This document shows, piece after piece, positions 50,101-62,754 of a DNA stretch of 64,000 nucleotides. Under the pieces are notes generated by a model. It had not been told where the DNA came from, did not search any database, and saw nothing but the letters and a program-made list of their open reading frames with translations. The DNA is taken from NCBI GenBank assembly GCA_008711295.1, contig VUYV01000122.1, positions 2,710,425 through 2,774,424 of the forward strand, in the 5' to 3' direction. A program made the translations under genes and the position numbers. Positions within the stretch are counted from its first letter, which is position 1. Each line of letters begins with the position of its first letter. The stretch is from Anarhynchus alexandrinus. Taxonomy: Eukaryota > Chordata > Aves > Charadriiformes > Charadriidae.

Positions 50101-52962
50101 GCAAGTCAGATCAAATGTCTGTACCTAGTAGAAAATTTTGCTGCTAGACACTTGACACTAATGAAATACATGGAAGATATTTCTGCATGCCATGCACTGC
50201 CTGTGTCTGAGCAAAAGAATCAGCGCTCTGTTTTTAAGTATGTGCCTAACAAGGGACAGCGGGATGTTCCTGGTTAAGAGAACTCTCTGCTCTTTTCTCC
50301 AGTTTTGTTTCTGACTGGCAACTTCTGAAAAACATTTGAAAAGTTTAAAGAATGGCATACTATTATGCACTACAGAGGGGGAAGTTTATTGGCATGCACT
50401 TTGTGGTGACCTGTGATCAAAAGGCTGGGCTTACCATTGTTTAATGTGCTTATGAGCATCTATACCTGAACGAGGAAGGTTGGCTTTTATGAATTTTGCT
50501 TTTAGAGGTGCTGGCATGATATGCTGAGTAGAGAGAGGCTGCAATAGAGAAAGAAGCATTTTTTTTCCGCCTCTTCTGTTTTCCCCTGCTGTATACAGAT
50601 CTCCTGCTGGATAGAGCTTGTATGTGAGATGTACATGTTCAGATTTCTGCTCTGAACTGGATGGGAAAAAAGGTTTAGATCCTGGATCTAAATGCTGTAG
50701 TGAGCTCTGGTCACAGGTCATCTTGGACATGAGCCATTTCTCTGTGAAATTCTTGTTCAGTGTTTTCCATTAGAAACTGTTTTGTTAGACACTAGCAACC
50801 AAAAACAAAGGTAAGAAACTCTTCCTCCACATCCCATGCAGCTCTGTTCTGTAACAGTTGTTGGAAATGGTGAAAAGCATCACCTGACAGTTCATGACAG
50901 ACAAGGCAAGAAAAATTAATGCAAGGGCTCTTGAGACAACTGTCCCATTTAATTTCTGTACATTCCTTTTCCTTTCAGTAATTGTCCCTGATACTGAAAG
51001 ACTGCTAGCTTTTCTGCCAATATCCAAGGAAAAGCTTTTCCTGTCTTAAGTAGACTTCTACTTTTAGCTTAAGTTAAATTCTGCATTGTAATGATGATTT
51101 ACTTTAAATCAAACTTGTTTCGTAAAAAGAAAGTACAATCATTTTCACTTTCTGCACCAGATAGGTAGTTTATCCAAGTGAAACTAAATATATTAGAGAG
51201 GGCACTTGTGGGGATTTTTCTTGGTTTTGCTGTTTGAAATCTAGCCTAAAGAGAAAGGAAGTCATTTTGCCCTCCCTTCAGTTATGTATGTAAAATAATG
51301 CATGTAACTTTATTTTAGCTACAGCTACTTTCTAGTTGTTGCCTTTGACAGTTGGTCAAATCTAAGCCTCCACCTACAGAAACAGTTCTTCTAGCTGGCT
51401 TCAATACTGCAAGCAGACCTGTATGGATTGCTCTTTTAAATTGTGGGGAACTTCACTGATCTTCTGTGCATCTGAGCATCTCATGAGCTTCAGTGAAGAT
51501 ACAAGAGGGGATAAATGTGGCCCATTCTTTTCCCATTGTCCTCTTCTGTGTGTAGAATTCACAGGCTCACTTTGATACAACATCCAAAAAATGTACAAAT
51601 CAGGATACATAAAATCTGACACTTCATTCTGATATATTAAAAATATGAATATATATTTTAAATTACAAATTATGGAATTTTTTACAGTCAAATGCATCAA
51701 TTGAATTCAATTTTGATAATTTAGTAATTGCTAGCATGATTTATGCGTTTCCCAAGAAGTTTTGTTTTGCTCACAAGAATAATGCTACTGAATGATTCAG
51801 TTCATCTGTCATTGAGACTGATCATACAACATTAATCACTTTACAGTTTGGGCATTTAAGAAATGGATTTTTGTAGCATTGGGGAACTTTTATACACATC
51901 ACTCTTACCTGTTTGGGTAAGGTTTTTTCATTCAAGTGCAACTGGACTATGTGCGACTTAATTTCTGATGTAATGATTATGAGCATGCTGACTGAGGCCT
52001 TTGACTTTTGTCTCACCTCAGAAAGTTATTCTCATAGTTACTTGAAGGGATAATATGTAGGGTTTCCCCAGGTATATAATTTTTCTATTAGGTTTATATT
52101 TACCTCTTTAATCTCTTTTCCTCAGCAACCTCATCTTTCTACAAACAAACAATATTGCTAGAGACTCAGGATACAATACTTACATCAATGGTCTCATGAA
52201 ATACTCTCCAATGATGACAGACAAGATATAATAAAGACATCAAGTTGGCAGTATTTGCTAAGAAGGAACTACATATATGAAAGTAAGTCTTAGTCTTACC
52301 TCCTTGTTATCCAACAGGACATGGAACTCAGACTGCTTCCTGAGGGACAGAAGAGGCAGCAAAAGCTAAAGCAGATAGACCAAGGTTTGGAGATCTCCTT
52401 TCTAAGAATACTGTATAATTTTGAGAAGAGAGATAAATATAGTGTTTCTGTCTTCAAGCTGACTTTAACTGTCATTTTAATGCAGGTAAAAATCGTGGGA
52501 AATTATGAAATGAAGCAGCAACTGGATTTGGGAAATTTTAGAAGTGTTTTAGGATCATGTTGTATTGCCATGCAGAAGAGCTGAAGATCATTTTCAGTTC
52601 AGATTCTCTTCTACAACTTGCCATCTCTTTCTATAGGTATTTGGCAATTCGGGGGTTAAACTTCCTAATATTTTCAGGGAAACTGACAGTGAAATTATTC
52701 AAATAATAAAGTATTGTCTGGTTCTATGGCAACTGCAAGTACCTCTCCTCTTCCAATGTCAAACTGTTTTCTCACATTCCTATTTTTTTTTCTAACAATA
52801 TTTCTAATTTGGTTGTCAGATGGTGGTCCACAGGTAACTTCTCAAAACTTTTCTCCTCATATCTCATTTCATCTGCCTCTGCCAAGATTCTTGCAAATTT
52901 ATTCCATGGAAAGACCGACAAAAGTAACTTTCCCAATTTAGCTTTCTTTAGCCTGCAGCATT
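47166..52962. other. DNA without recognised gene
   Basis: It contains a GC-richer pocket at about 47470-47800 with a strong donor-like TCTCAG/GTAAGG (GT at 47633) and overlapping chance ORFs on both strands. An exon-like frame ends at 48940. The rest is AT-rich with no assignable repeat. ORFs reach 99 codons and none is recognised. Confidence 0.55.
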
Positions 52963-53491
52963 CATAGAATCAGCATGGTTTAGGTTGGAAGGGACCTTGA
53001 AGATCATCGAGTTCCAACCCCCCTGCCATAGGCAGGGACTCCTCCCACTGGACCAGGTTGCCCAAGGCCACATCAAGCCTGGCCTTAAACACCTCCAGGG
53101 ATGGGGCCTCAACAACTTCTCTGGGCAACCTGTTCCAGTGCTTTACCACCCTCAAAGTGAAAAATTTCTTCCTAATGTTTAATCTAAACCTGCCCTCTTC
53201 CGGTTTAAAGCCATTCCCCCTCGTCCTATCACTACATGCCCTAGTAAAAAGTCCTTCCCCAGCTCTCCTGTAGGCCCCCTTTAGGTTCTTGAAGGCTGCA
53301 ATAAGATCTCCCCGGAGCCTTCTCTTCTCCAGGCTGAACAGCCCCAACTCTTTCATCGTCTCCTCATAGGAGAGGTGCTACAGCCCTCAGATCATCCTCG
53401 TGGCCCTCATCTGGACGTGCTCCAAGAGGTCCATGTCCTTCTTATGTTGGGGACTCCAGAGCTGGATGCAGTACTCCAGGTGGGGTCTCTC
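52963..53491 (-). mobile_element. CR1 LINE, 5'-truncated, with ORF2 C-terminal remnant
   Basis: This is the longest CR1 copy in the window, on the minus strand. The 3' end lies at the left: TCATAGAATCAGCATGG, GGTTGGAAGGGACCTTGAAG, ATCATCGAGTTCCAACCCCC. The body runs to AGTACTCCAGGTGGGGTCTC. A 128-codon minus-strand frame (53356-52970) preserves the ORF2 C-terminus: [54 protein letters not shown] and [12 protein letters not shown], close to the family norm. The reverse-transcriptase core, endonuclease and ORF1 are absent, so it cannot mobilise. The intact remnant frame and low divergence suggest it is younger than the 16 kb copy. Opposite-strand ORFs here are shadows. Confidence 0.96.
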
Positions 53492-56400
53492 CTCCCTGCT
53501 ATAGATGTTGATGTTCCTGGCTTGTTCTCTGCTGTTTTTTGGTTGTTTGGCTGGGACTTTTTGAAACCATTCTTGATTCCTTCATCAGTATTTCATCCTC
53601 CCTCTCTTTTGGTTCATTTCCTCCCACCCTAAATAAATGTTGGTGTCCCATTTGCCTCTGCCTGGAGTATATTAACTGTGTTTGCATCCCAGATTTTCTA
53701 AAATTTAGCTTCAATCCCTCATAATCTACTTTTCCCAATGATTTCCAAGGCTTTTATTTTTGTTTCCTAGTCAAAGCTGTATTTCCTGAGCAGCTAATTG
53801 CCTCTGATGCTGGCATTCACATTTGTCCTGGGATTTGTACTTTCACTGTCTTTCTTGCCTCTGTTCTCAATAGATCATCCTCTGACTCTTTCCTTCAATG
53901 TATAAACAGTGCAGAGAATTATTCTTCCCTCTTGACACTATAATGTTTTGCACTAATTACAAACAAGAACTTCTAGACCCAAAAACTTAAGCAAGGTTAA
54001 GCTTAGTATGTTCACAGGATGGATCTTAGAGATGTAAGTGGATTAGTTTTCTGAAAGAATCAAAGGTATTTGTAACACATACTTGGAGGAAAATGATGTT
54101 ATTTTAAAATAGTAATGTGTGGAAAAATAGGGAACTACAGTAGTGTGCTTCCCTGATTGTAATAAAGGGTACAACTGAAAAGGGAACGTTAGAAGCATAT
54201 ACACGGTAAATTACATTCACATTGATTTAAATTGGTTTTAGAATTAGTCTGTAACCACAGAGTACTCCCACTGTGCCATATGTTGTACAGCTAAACAGAA
54301 AAGGAATATTTCAGAATAACTAAGCAGGACATTAGAAAAATTAAAATGATGCATTAAAAAGAAAAGGCAATAGCTTACTTTTCAGAGAAGATTCCCAGAT
54401 TGTCTCCAACCTGCAGATTGTTTTTGCTAAACTATGGTGATTACTTGCAAAAATGAGTACAGGTGATGGACTTAGTTGCAGTGTTTTGTTTCCCTCCTGC
54501 TCCAGCAGCCCCACTTAAGGCTGGCATAAAAAGACCTTGGTGCTCCCCACCCTGAGATGACTGCTCCATTGCAGGCCTCTGTAGCAGGTGAAGGATTAGT
54601 CACAGGAATTAAATAATTGAAGCGACGGGGCTTTGAGAAGTCAGGGTTAAACTAACCAACAGAGACCTACCCCTGCTACCTCCTTCCTGCTTTCTTCAGC
54701 TGGTTACCAAAACCTCTTATGTCTCTTGTCTCCCTCCTCCTGTTTAACTCTAGGTAATGCTTTCTGCAAACATTAATTTAGTTCCCTCTTCCTCTCATCT
54801 AATTACCAACACATTTTTCTCAAACTCACATGTCTCCCCACCTTTGGCACCTGCATTCAGGCAGGCAGCCATCTGGCAAGCTCAGCACAGCTAGAGGAGT
54901 TCCTGTCTGCTGCCCTCACCCATACCCGTCAGTCAGGCCCATGGTCTGCTCGCTTTGACTAGAGAGGTTTTGGGACAACATCTCAGCCTCACAGATTCTC
55001 CTGATGCTTCTCACTTCTGAAAAGATTTCCATACAGAAGATTTTTTGTCCAGCTCATTCAGCCTCTCCTCTGTCTCAGCTACAGGAACGTCCCTCACTCT
55101 GGCCTTGACAAACAGCATTCTGCTCCACTTGTAGCCGTGGAGGATAGTGCTGAAAAGATCACTTTCTTTCGTTATCCCTCTCTCGCATTTTTCCTTTTCT
55201 ATGCTGCATCAGAAATAACTGCTTTTGCCTTCCAGGTCCTTTAGAGTCCAACCCTGTCGTAGCTATTACTACTCACTCAATGTCAGGATGCCGAGTCTTG
55301 CCTTTGATCAACCTATTACAGCAGCCTCCACTGCCTCCTTGTTAAATTTTTAAGCAGCCACTTGTGTATGTACTCCTGAGCTGCCTGTCATGCTTGGAGG
55401 AGCTTCTCCATACAGAAACTTAAACTAAACAGACACTTTCCCCCCTTCTGCTTCTAAACTCTAAGTTCAAAGCCCTAAATGTTGTTATCCCTTTCTTACT
55501 GTCCCCAGCATAAGTAGCTAGATCCCTGAAACACCGTAGCACCGTGTTTAGCTACGGAACCCTGAGGGGTGCCACACTGCCCTTGGGGCACCCATCATTT
55601 GGGAGCGTTCCTTCTTGCATTCCCTGATGCAGCAGGTATACTGGTGCTGTGGGAAATTAAGAAGACCACAGTGAGAAATTAGTTGTCTTCTGGTGACACC
55701 TTGCAATCGCCAGTTTAAAACAGGTATTCCAGCTCAAAGTGTGAAGGAGTCTCTTCAACAGGCCTTTGTGAAGAGTGGTGTAAACCTGAGCTATGCTCTT
55801 CTATCTTTCACCAAGAAAAAGGAGAGAAATAGATCTATTGCCTCTTTTTCTTTCTACAGTACCACTTCTAATTGACTTTTGCATTACAGGTGCTGAAAAG
55901 AAAACAAGAACATGGCCTGACTGCTACATGTGATAGACAGGACAGAGGCAGCCTGTTACTATGCATTTTAAATAAACAGAACAGAAAAAGGAGAGCGTGT
56001 CTTGCCAAAATAGCTAACAGTATGATGGTTACTGAATTTGAGGCATTTTAGGAAACTTTAGGCAGAAAGGATTATGTTCAGGAAAAACAAAACAAAACAA
56101 AGCAGAGAGGAGCAGACTGAAGGGGAGGCAGAGGAAAAGTCAGCGCAGTATGAAGGAGTCTCACTTTGATTAAAACCCTGTCTGGCCTCTGTAAAATTGA
56201 ATCCTGCCTCTAGCCAGTTGCGCTTGCCAGCATTCTCCCAAACCTGGGTAAAGTGGAGTGACCAAATAGCCTCAGAAAGCTAAAAACACTCAATTCCCAT
56301 CAGCTGCACGTACAGGTGCTGGGTGGGCGAGCTGCTGCAGCTGGGGCAGGTAGCTACCTACCCCTTCAGGCTGTATCTGTCCTTTCTTACGATGCTTTCA

Positions 56401-57142
56401 GAGCAGACGCAGGGGACTCTCAGATATTTAACCTTGCTCTCCAGCAAGGCAAAAAAACCTCTCTGTTAGATTTAGGGGGGAAAAAGAAGGAAAAAAATAA
56501 ATCAATAATTATTGACATGCTTCATTCTTGTTAAAGAGGGGCTTGTTTATTTGAATTTTAGTAATTTTGTAATAAATTAATGTAAAAAAGCCATTTAATT
56601 TTGCTAACTAAAAATACTCAACAGAAGGCTGATTTTTGCCCTTAAAATTTTTACATGTAATATAAAAGAATTCCCATAAACACTTTTGACAGAAAAAGTG
56701 TTCAGACCAGCACTCAGTCTCATCTTGCAGTATTTATCCCTTATGATGTAAGTTAAAATATGAGATGCTTATTAAAGTGAAAATCAATTACTGAATTAAA
56801 ATAAATATATGTATATATAGTTCTGTTCATTAAGTACAAAGAAGCTATTGCTTCAACCAGTAATAGACTTGCTTCAGAATTGTAGTTTGAACAACTGTAG
56901 TTAAGACTGATTTTTTTTCTTTTGCAAAAGAAAATTACATTTCCAAAATGGTGTAAGAAAGCTTCATCCATTGAAAGGGAACAATGTTCCTCATTAAAAC
57001 TAGTGTAAAACCTTTGGAAAGCTGGGAAGCTGTTGGAGGAGTGTACATTGCTAAATAGGAATTATAAATATGTGTGGAAAAGTTAAAGGGAGCATTATGA
57101 CGTGGGGCGAAGAGGAGGAAATTCTTTCAGTGCAGGAGAAAC
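53492..57142. other. DNA without recognised gene; C/T-rich zone
   Basis: The CR1 truncation point is followed by pyrimidine-rich sequence. About 54480-55620 is unusually C/T-rich on the + strand, with few purine runs and scattered CpG. A short AAAAC array lies near 56086-56102. No ORF above 85 codons and no recognisable exon or transposon. The C/T-rich zone could be an old element or simply compositional. Confidence 0.55.
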
Positions 57143-57750
57143 ATGGAGGCTAACAGTGCTGCACAGCTGATACTACACAAGGATGGTAAAACTGTCAACC
57201 ACAGTGCAGAAAAGGCAAGAGAAGCCAATAAATATTTCTGTTCTGATTTGGAAAGAACCAGTGTGATATACTCATATCTGACAGTGATAAGGACTACTTT
57301 CTACTCGATCAATAAATTGGGAGATTGTTAAACAGCAACTGTCAGAGCTAAACAGTTTTTTGAATTTACAGGGCCAGATAACTTGCACCCAAGAGCATTA
57401 AAAAAGCTTACTGAGAAACTCTCTGAACCATCAATGCTGATTTTAAAGAAACTACAGAACAATGAAGAAGTTCCAGAAAACTAAAGCAAATTCAATGCAC
57501 CAATATTTTATGGGAGTAAATGTATTGCCATAAGTCAAGTTGGCAACCTGATATTAATCTTAGAAAGGTTGACCTGGAGCTCAATCAGTAAAGATAAATA
57601 CATGTACCCTGTTATGCTGTGTTATAAACTGTTTAACTGAGGATTGGGGGGTTGTAAATGTAACGGAGAAATCATCATCATTTGCTGGTTCCTTCTGTCT
57701 GGGTTATCTCTTGGCCTAGAGCTATTCAGTATTTCTATTAATACAGCAAC
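57143..57750 (+). pseudogene. Decayed CR1-clade LINE reverse-transcriptase fragment
   Basis: The + strand frame from 57143 reads DGKTVNHSAEKAREANKYF, matching the CR1 ORF2 spacer pattern DG..N...KA...N.FF. After an in-frame stop (57329-57331) it continues in the same frame with GPDNLHPRALKKLTEKLSEP and, shortly after, EEVPEN, a second stop and API. These correspond to the CR1 GPDGIHPR-LKELA-V-A-PL and GEVP-DW--ANV-PIF blocks that precede the catalytic palm. Further on, one base out of phase, SLGLELFSISIN (57707-57742) matches the QGSVLGPVLFNIFIND block. The interval containing the first catalytic aspartate motif appears deleted. The polymerase is dead: two stops, a frameshift and a deletion. 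It is much older than the other CR1 copies here. Confidence 0.75.
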
Positions 57751-58182
57751 ATGTGCCACCGGCCAATTCTTGCCGCAGCCCAGCTGTGGGATGCCGGGGC
57801 GGGAATCCCAAGGGTAGCCAGAGCTGAGAAGTGCCCTGTTGCATGGGCAAGGCTTGAGAAATCACTGAGACTCACAGTTTACTAAGGACTTCTATTAAAC
57901 TCAGCCAAGGAACAGAAATAATTGGAAGTGCAGCCATTTCACATGATCAGAAAATAAATCCCCCTCTCCTACGCACTTCCCAGAGATATGCTCTTCTGAG
58001 CTTTACCTGCTGTGAAATTTTATACAGTGTCACTCTCTGATATTAACCTTTGTCCTCGATCCCCACTGGCTTTACCCAAACTGTCAGACAACATCCTACT
58101 AACTGCCTTCTCCAGGCAATGCTTAAATAGGCTTTTAGCTTTCTCTGGTATGGCACAAATTTATCCCAAGTCTGCGATTGTC

Positions 58183-58215
<33 letters not shown>
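58183..58215. repeat. (TG)3(TA)13 microsatellite
   Basis: TGTGTG passes into an uninterrupted TA run at 58189-58215, the longest perfect dinucleotide array in the window and therefore a likely length polymorphism. Confidence 0.93.
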
Positions 58216-59084
58216 GGGATCAGATGTATCTGAAAGGATTAAAAAAACAAACAAAAGTGCAAATGTGTTTTCTTTTCAGCTCTTGCTTGCACTGGTTTTT
58301 CAAAACTATCACTTACTTCACTTTGAAGGGGTGAGATAAAGCTTAGGTCACTTGGATGCAGATCGTGAGTCAAGATGACACCTGCCCTCAGGAGTTACAT
58401 TCCTAATGCACTTCAGACCTGCTTGTGCTTCGCCTCTGAGACTTGAAATAACACGTGGGCTCCTATAATAAGACGTGTCTTTCCACAAGTGATAAAATTC
58501 AGGCTGAGTGTGGGTGGGAAAGACACAGGCGTACCCGCTGCTGACAAAGAGAACTTGTCCCAGTCCAGGGCTGGTACACCTGAGTCCCTTCCCTAATCGT
58601 CAAGTGTGGTTTCTGGCTCTCTGCTTCGGTTTCCTTGAACATAGTACCCATAGGCCATAAGGATATCGAGTTTTAATTAGCTCATGTTTTGTAGAGTGCC
58701 TCTAATACAAATTAGGACATTTTTATTATGTGCCTACTCAATAGTCTGCATTTTATTCATGATATGTTACTAATAACAATAGGACTTTTTTCTCTTTTCT
58801 CAGAGTTGGGGTCTGGACACCACAGCCTAAGCAGACGAACTGATGCTTAACCCCAGAAATGAAAGACAGAGAAAGGCAAGTCTTGCAATCTATATGGAAA
58901 GCCAATAAAAAGGCATTTTTAGTTTTGAAATTGTCATTGCATCTGCTGTAAAGAAAATAGAAGTATTTTTATGTCAGTAAAGCCTACAGCATGTGTCAGT
59001 AGTGGATCAAATATTAAAAGTAATTTTTAATAAGTGCGAATCAAAGAGGGATTAGAAAAGCTCAGGGGATTTGAAGATGAGACT

Positions 59085-59480
59085 TCAGTTCAGGGAATTC
59101 CACAGCTCAGGGGCATAACAGGTGAATGCTCTGCTACCCATGGATGAGAGACCTGGCAAGGAGACTGATGAATTTCAGATTTATTATTAGAAAGTAAGGA
59201 CTGAGGGTACGTATAAATGGAGACCAATTTTGATAGGTATGAAAGGGATGTTTCAGATGGGTGATGAAAAACTCAGAACAAAATTTTAAAGTCAATGCAG
59301 TGACTGATAGGAAACAGGTATAAATCTGCCATAGCTGAAGTAATGCGATTTGATTTATTGCCATAGGTAAACGTATGGGATGCGGCATACTGAACAATGG
59401 GGTCATTTGAGAGTATTATTCTGTACAGTGTATGCCTATTACTGTAATCTAAAAGCTATAAAGATGGAGTTTAGAATGGG
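59085..59480 (+). repeat. Possible ancient amniote repeat
   Basis: GGGAATTCCACAGCTCAGGGGCA, GCTCTGCTACCCATGG, AAATTTTAAAGTCAATGCAG, GGCATACTGAACA and ATTACTGTAATCTAAAAGC occur in the order of a dispersed reptile/mammal repeat as I remember it: 'ttccagagctgaggggc', 'gcattctgaa', 'gttgcagtaatcgag'. The family is not named with confidence and identity is low. Confidence 0.35.
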
Positions 59481-60616
59481 GCAAGCAGCACAGATAGTAG
59501 CGGCAATACTCACCGTACACCTGAAAAGTGGAAACACGTCACCTAAGTAACTGCTTTTGAGAAAATCTTTTAAGTTAACAGTAAATGAGCTACGAAACCA
59601 AAGAGGGATACAAAGTTGGAAGTTCTGGAGGATTCATCAGATGTACACAACTGCCACCAGATGGGAAAACAGAATATGACAAACAGTACGTAAATGAAAG
59701 GCAGATAGATGAAAAAGGGGAGGGTGAATTTGGGGATTTGATTTCAGAAAGCAATGTCTTATGTATCCATCACAAGTAATGCCTTTTAGCTCCTTCATGT
59801 GTGCGAACGTGCATGCCTTTTTTCCCCTTCCCCCCACCTCCCTCCCTCCCTTGCTTTTTCTTTCAGTGATTGACAGCCCACGCTTTGAAGAGAAGCTTAG
59901 AGAGAAATCCATACCTTTTTTGTCATACATCATGAGCTGAGTAATCTCTTGAGAAAGAGAGTTTTAGCGTAGTAGGGGCCTGTGAAGAATTTGGGTATGG
60001 ATCCTGCACAAAAGATTTTTGTACCCTGTAGAAGGTAAGAACCAGATCACTTGGGTCAGTACTGAAACTGCATATTGCTTAAAAATCACGTGGAGAGTTA
60101 CTACTCTTTGAGCAGTCACTCAGATAACATTTATCTAAACCTCTAATGAACAGTATTGTAAGTTCTTGTGCATTTTACTACTATTATTGTTGGCTTCCTT
60201 TTTCTATGTTTTGCATACCTGAGAGAAATAGGCATTAAATGATGATTTTTTTTCTGTCCCTGGATGGAATTCAATCCTGGAGAGATACAGCTGCTTGCTA
60301 TTACCACGGTCTCCTTTTCTGAAACCCTTTTGTGACAGGTTTTTGATCAAAGTGTTCAGCATTTCACAGTAATGAGATATCTATGTTTGTGAATAACTCA
60401 TCTACTTTGTATGAAGAATATAATATTCTATATCCACGAAGTCTTATGCATTAGTCAGAATATTCCAGTATTTAAATATCAACTCTTCAAGGATTTTTAG
60501 TATAACAGTTTGGTGAACCTGGTATCTCATGAAATCATAATCTCGTACAACAATGCAGTTCCTGCTTGTTCTAGAGCAGGTTGTGAATGGGGATACCTGG
60601 CATGTCCATACCCAGA

Positions 60617-61312
60617 TGTCCTGGTTTAAGGTAAAACAGAACCAATTTTCTGTTCAGTAATTTTACTTTTTAGCTTAGCCTCTTCTAACTACTGAAATTA
60701 ACAGCATATTGTGCAGACACTGTTCACTCTCAGGGTGATAAGACCTGTGTCTATAGCTGATGCCCAGGCATGGGATGCAGGGAGGCTCCCGTTTATACTC
60801 ATTGCTGTAACAGCCAAGGGCAGCTCACTTGGTTGTGTGCCCCGTTGGAGGGTCAGAAGCGGAAAAGCGTAGAGGAGTCACACCTGTGGGGAGGAGCGGA
60901 CAGGACAGGTGACCCAAAACTGACCCACAGGGTATTCCATCCCATCTACCTCATGCTCAGTATAAAAGCTGAGATATCAAAGGGTCAGCCCTCTTTCTTC
61001 AATGGCCGGAATCCAAGGGGGACTCTGTCTGTTTGTCTGCCTTTCATCCTGATCCCTGCATTCCTGAATCCAGATCCATAATCCAGTTCCTGTCCATCAC
61101 TGAGTCCAGTCTGGGACTTCTCCAGTGCCAGACAGTGTCATGATTGTCATCCTGGGAGCTTGATACAGTTTTGTACATATTTCANCCTTTAGTTTAGTTT
61201 TTTTCTAAACTCTTAAGTCTCTTTCTCTCTCTCCCTTCTCTCCTTGGAGAGAGATGTGGGGGAGAGCATCCATTGTTTTGTCTCAGTGGCCATTCCGGCC
61301 CAAACCACGACA
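60617..61312 (+). mobile_element. Solo LTR of avian endogenous retrovirus (ERVL-like)
   Basis: A 696-bp long terminal repeat starting TGTCCTGGTTT and ending CCACGACA, with the TG...CA ends of retroviral LTRs. U3 includes GACCCAAAACTGACCCACAG and GGTATTCCATCCCAT, blocks typical of this bird LTR group. A TATA box, TATAAAAG, is at 60961-60968 and would set the U3/R border. A CTCTCC/GGAGAG hairpin lies near the 3' part. No primer-binding site, gag or pol follows, so it is a solo LTR left by recombination. The flanking five bases (CCAGA and CCGCA) do not match exactly, so the target-site duplication has decayed or the ends are slightly off. A single N is at 61185. The 103-codon ORF inside is not a gene. 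The ERV class is inferred. Confidence 0.87.
60961..60968 (+). promoter_or_regulatory. LTR TATA box
   Basis: TATAAAAG within the solo LTR, at the expected U3/R position roughly halfway along the element. It would have driven proviral transcription; present activity is unknown. Confidence 0.6.
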
Positions 61313-62754
61313 CCGCAAGGGACAAACACCGAGCTGGGCTTGGCTGCAATTCTACTGCCTTGGCACCCTAAAGATGTTGGTTTCAATCTCGTGGTTTCAG
61401 TGGCCTAAACTAGAGCTAATAGGGAAGGAAGGCCCTGAACAGATCATCTGTTTGGTTGCAGAGAGGATAATTCCTAGCTTGACTTTCTTACTTTGTATAC
61501 ACTACCACATTGTGGTTAATAAGTTTAGGAAAGTCAGCACATTCGTTTTTAATTCCTACTCAGGGTGAATAACAATGTCCCCTAAAAATGCTCTGGCTGG
61601 CATTTAATTTCCATTATCGTGCCATTTTGCTCTCATTTTGATGCCCTGTTATCACCCACTAGGGACAGAAAAAAACATTGATATCTTTGCCAATCATTTT
61701 AGAACTCTTGATGGCTTTATAACTCTGTTAAGCAAAAGGTTTTTTATGTCCCAAAGGTAAAATAAACTGTTGTATAAGATCACTGTATCTTTCTGTTTAT
61801 AGGGAAATGAGAGAGCATTGCTAAATAGCAGGTAAGCTCTCTGAATACTAATTGAGAGATTATTTTATTTTGGTTTTAATATTAAAAAAAACATTTATAT
61901 ACAGATCTATAAACATATTTAGATGCCTAAATCCTACCGGTATCAGAGAAAGCTGGAAGTCTATACACCTTTGAGAAACTGGGTTTAATCACTTGCTTAC
62001 TAATTCCACATCAGGAAAACCAGGCAGCTTGTAGCAATATTTTGACTTCTTCTTGATGACATATTGTTGACTGGACCAGACTTTTTTACATCTTGGAAAT
62101 TCAACCTCTGTTAATACTTGCCAAGATGTTGCTTCTGATTAAATTTCCGTTCTTTCCTTCTTTTAAGTTTCCTTATTTTATCAAACAGATGTGGTTATTT
62201 AGATGACTAAGATAATTTATATCTCCAAAGATGTTATTGTGCTGCTCAACCACTGTTCAATAGCGGGATTTTTTCCCTGAAAATTGAGAAACTTGCATTC
62301 AGTGTACTTCTTGTCATTGTATTTGTGTGATTTATCTTGGCTAAAGCTTAGTATCCCTTCAGGAAAGTACTGAGGAACTTTGACCCACTTTTGGGAAGTA
62401 TGGAGCTCATTTGGGATGATGCTATTAAAGGTCACGTTTAGAAACCTGATTATTTGCAGAACTCCAACAGATGGTGTGAAAGAGCAACTTTTCTTCTTCC
62501 TGGAAAACATACAATGGAAGAGCTGCTGGAATATAGCAGAGACCTGCAGACTGGTGAGGGAAGATGAGTAAAAAATGATTGCTTGCCGTCTTGTTCAGTG
62601 TGATAACACAGGGATATAAACTCAGTCAACAGATACCTGGTTCCACATGAATGAGGGGAGGGGGATGGGGTGGGGTGTGTGTGTGACACATTTATAACCC
62701 AATCCGCAACCATGCTGTGATGTTCTGTGTAGGTATTGCTGTGCAATTGTTTCA
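61313..62754. other. Unassigned DNA between the two solo LTRs
   Basis: No retroviral gag, pro, pol or env resemblance, so the flanking LTRs do not bracket a provirus. AT-rich, with ORFs up to 104 codons of no recognised family. A G/T-rich stretch (GGGGAGGGGGATGGGG...GTGTGTGTG) lies at about 62655-62686. Confidence 0.6.

Larger units (their letters stand above)
57751..60616. other. DNA without recognised gene
   Basis: A brief GC-richer patch (about 57760-57850) follows the reverse-transcriptase fragment. A (TA)n microsatellite and a possible old repeat at 59.1-59.5 kb are listed separately. The rest is AT-rich and unassigned. Confidence 0.6.

Noticed and set aside
53058..53273. + strand ORFs at 52985-53273
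   Set aside because: They are antisense shadows of the CR1 ORF2 remnant.
60770..61081. 103-codon ORF
   Set aside because: It lies wholly within the solo LTR and spans its TATA box, so it is not a gene.
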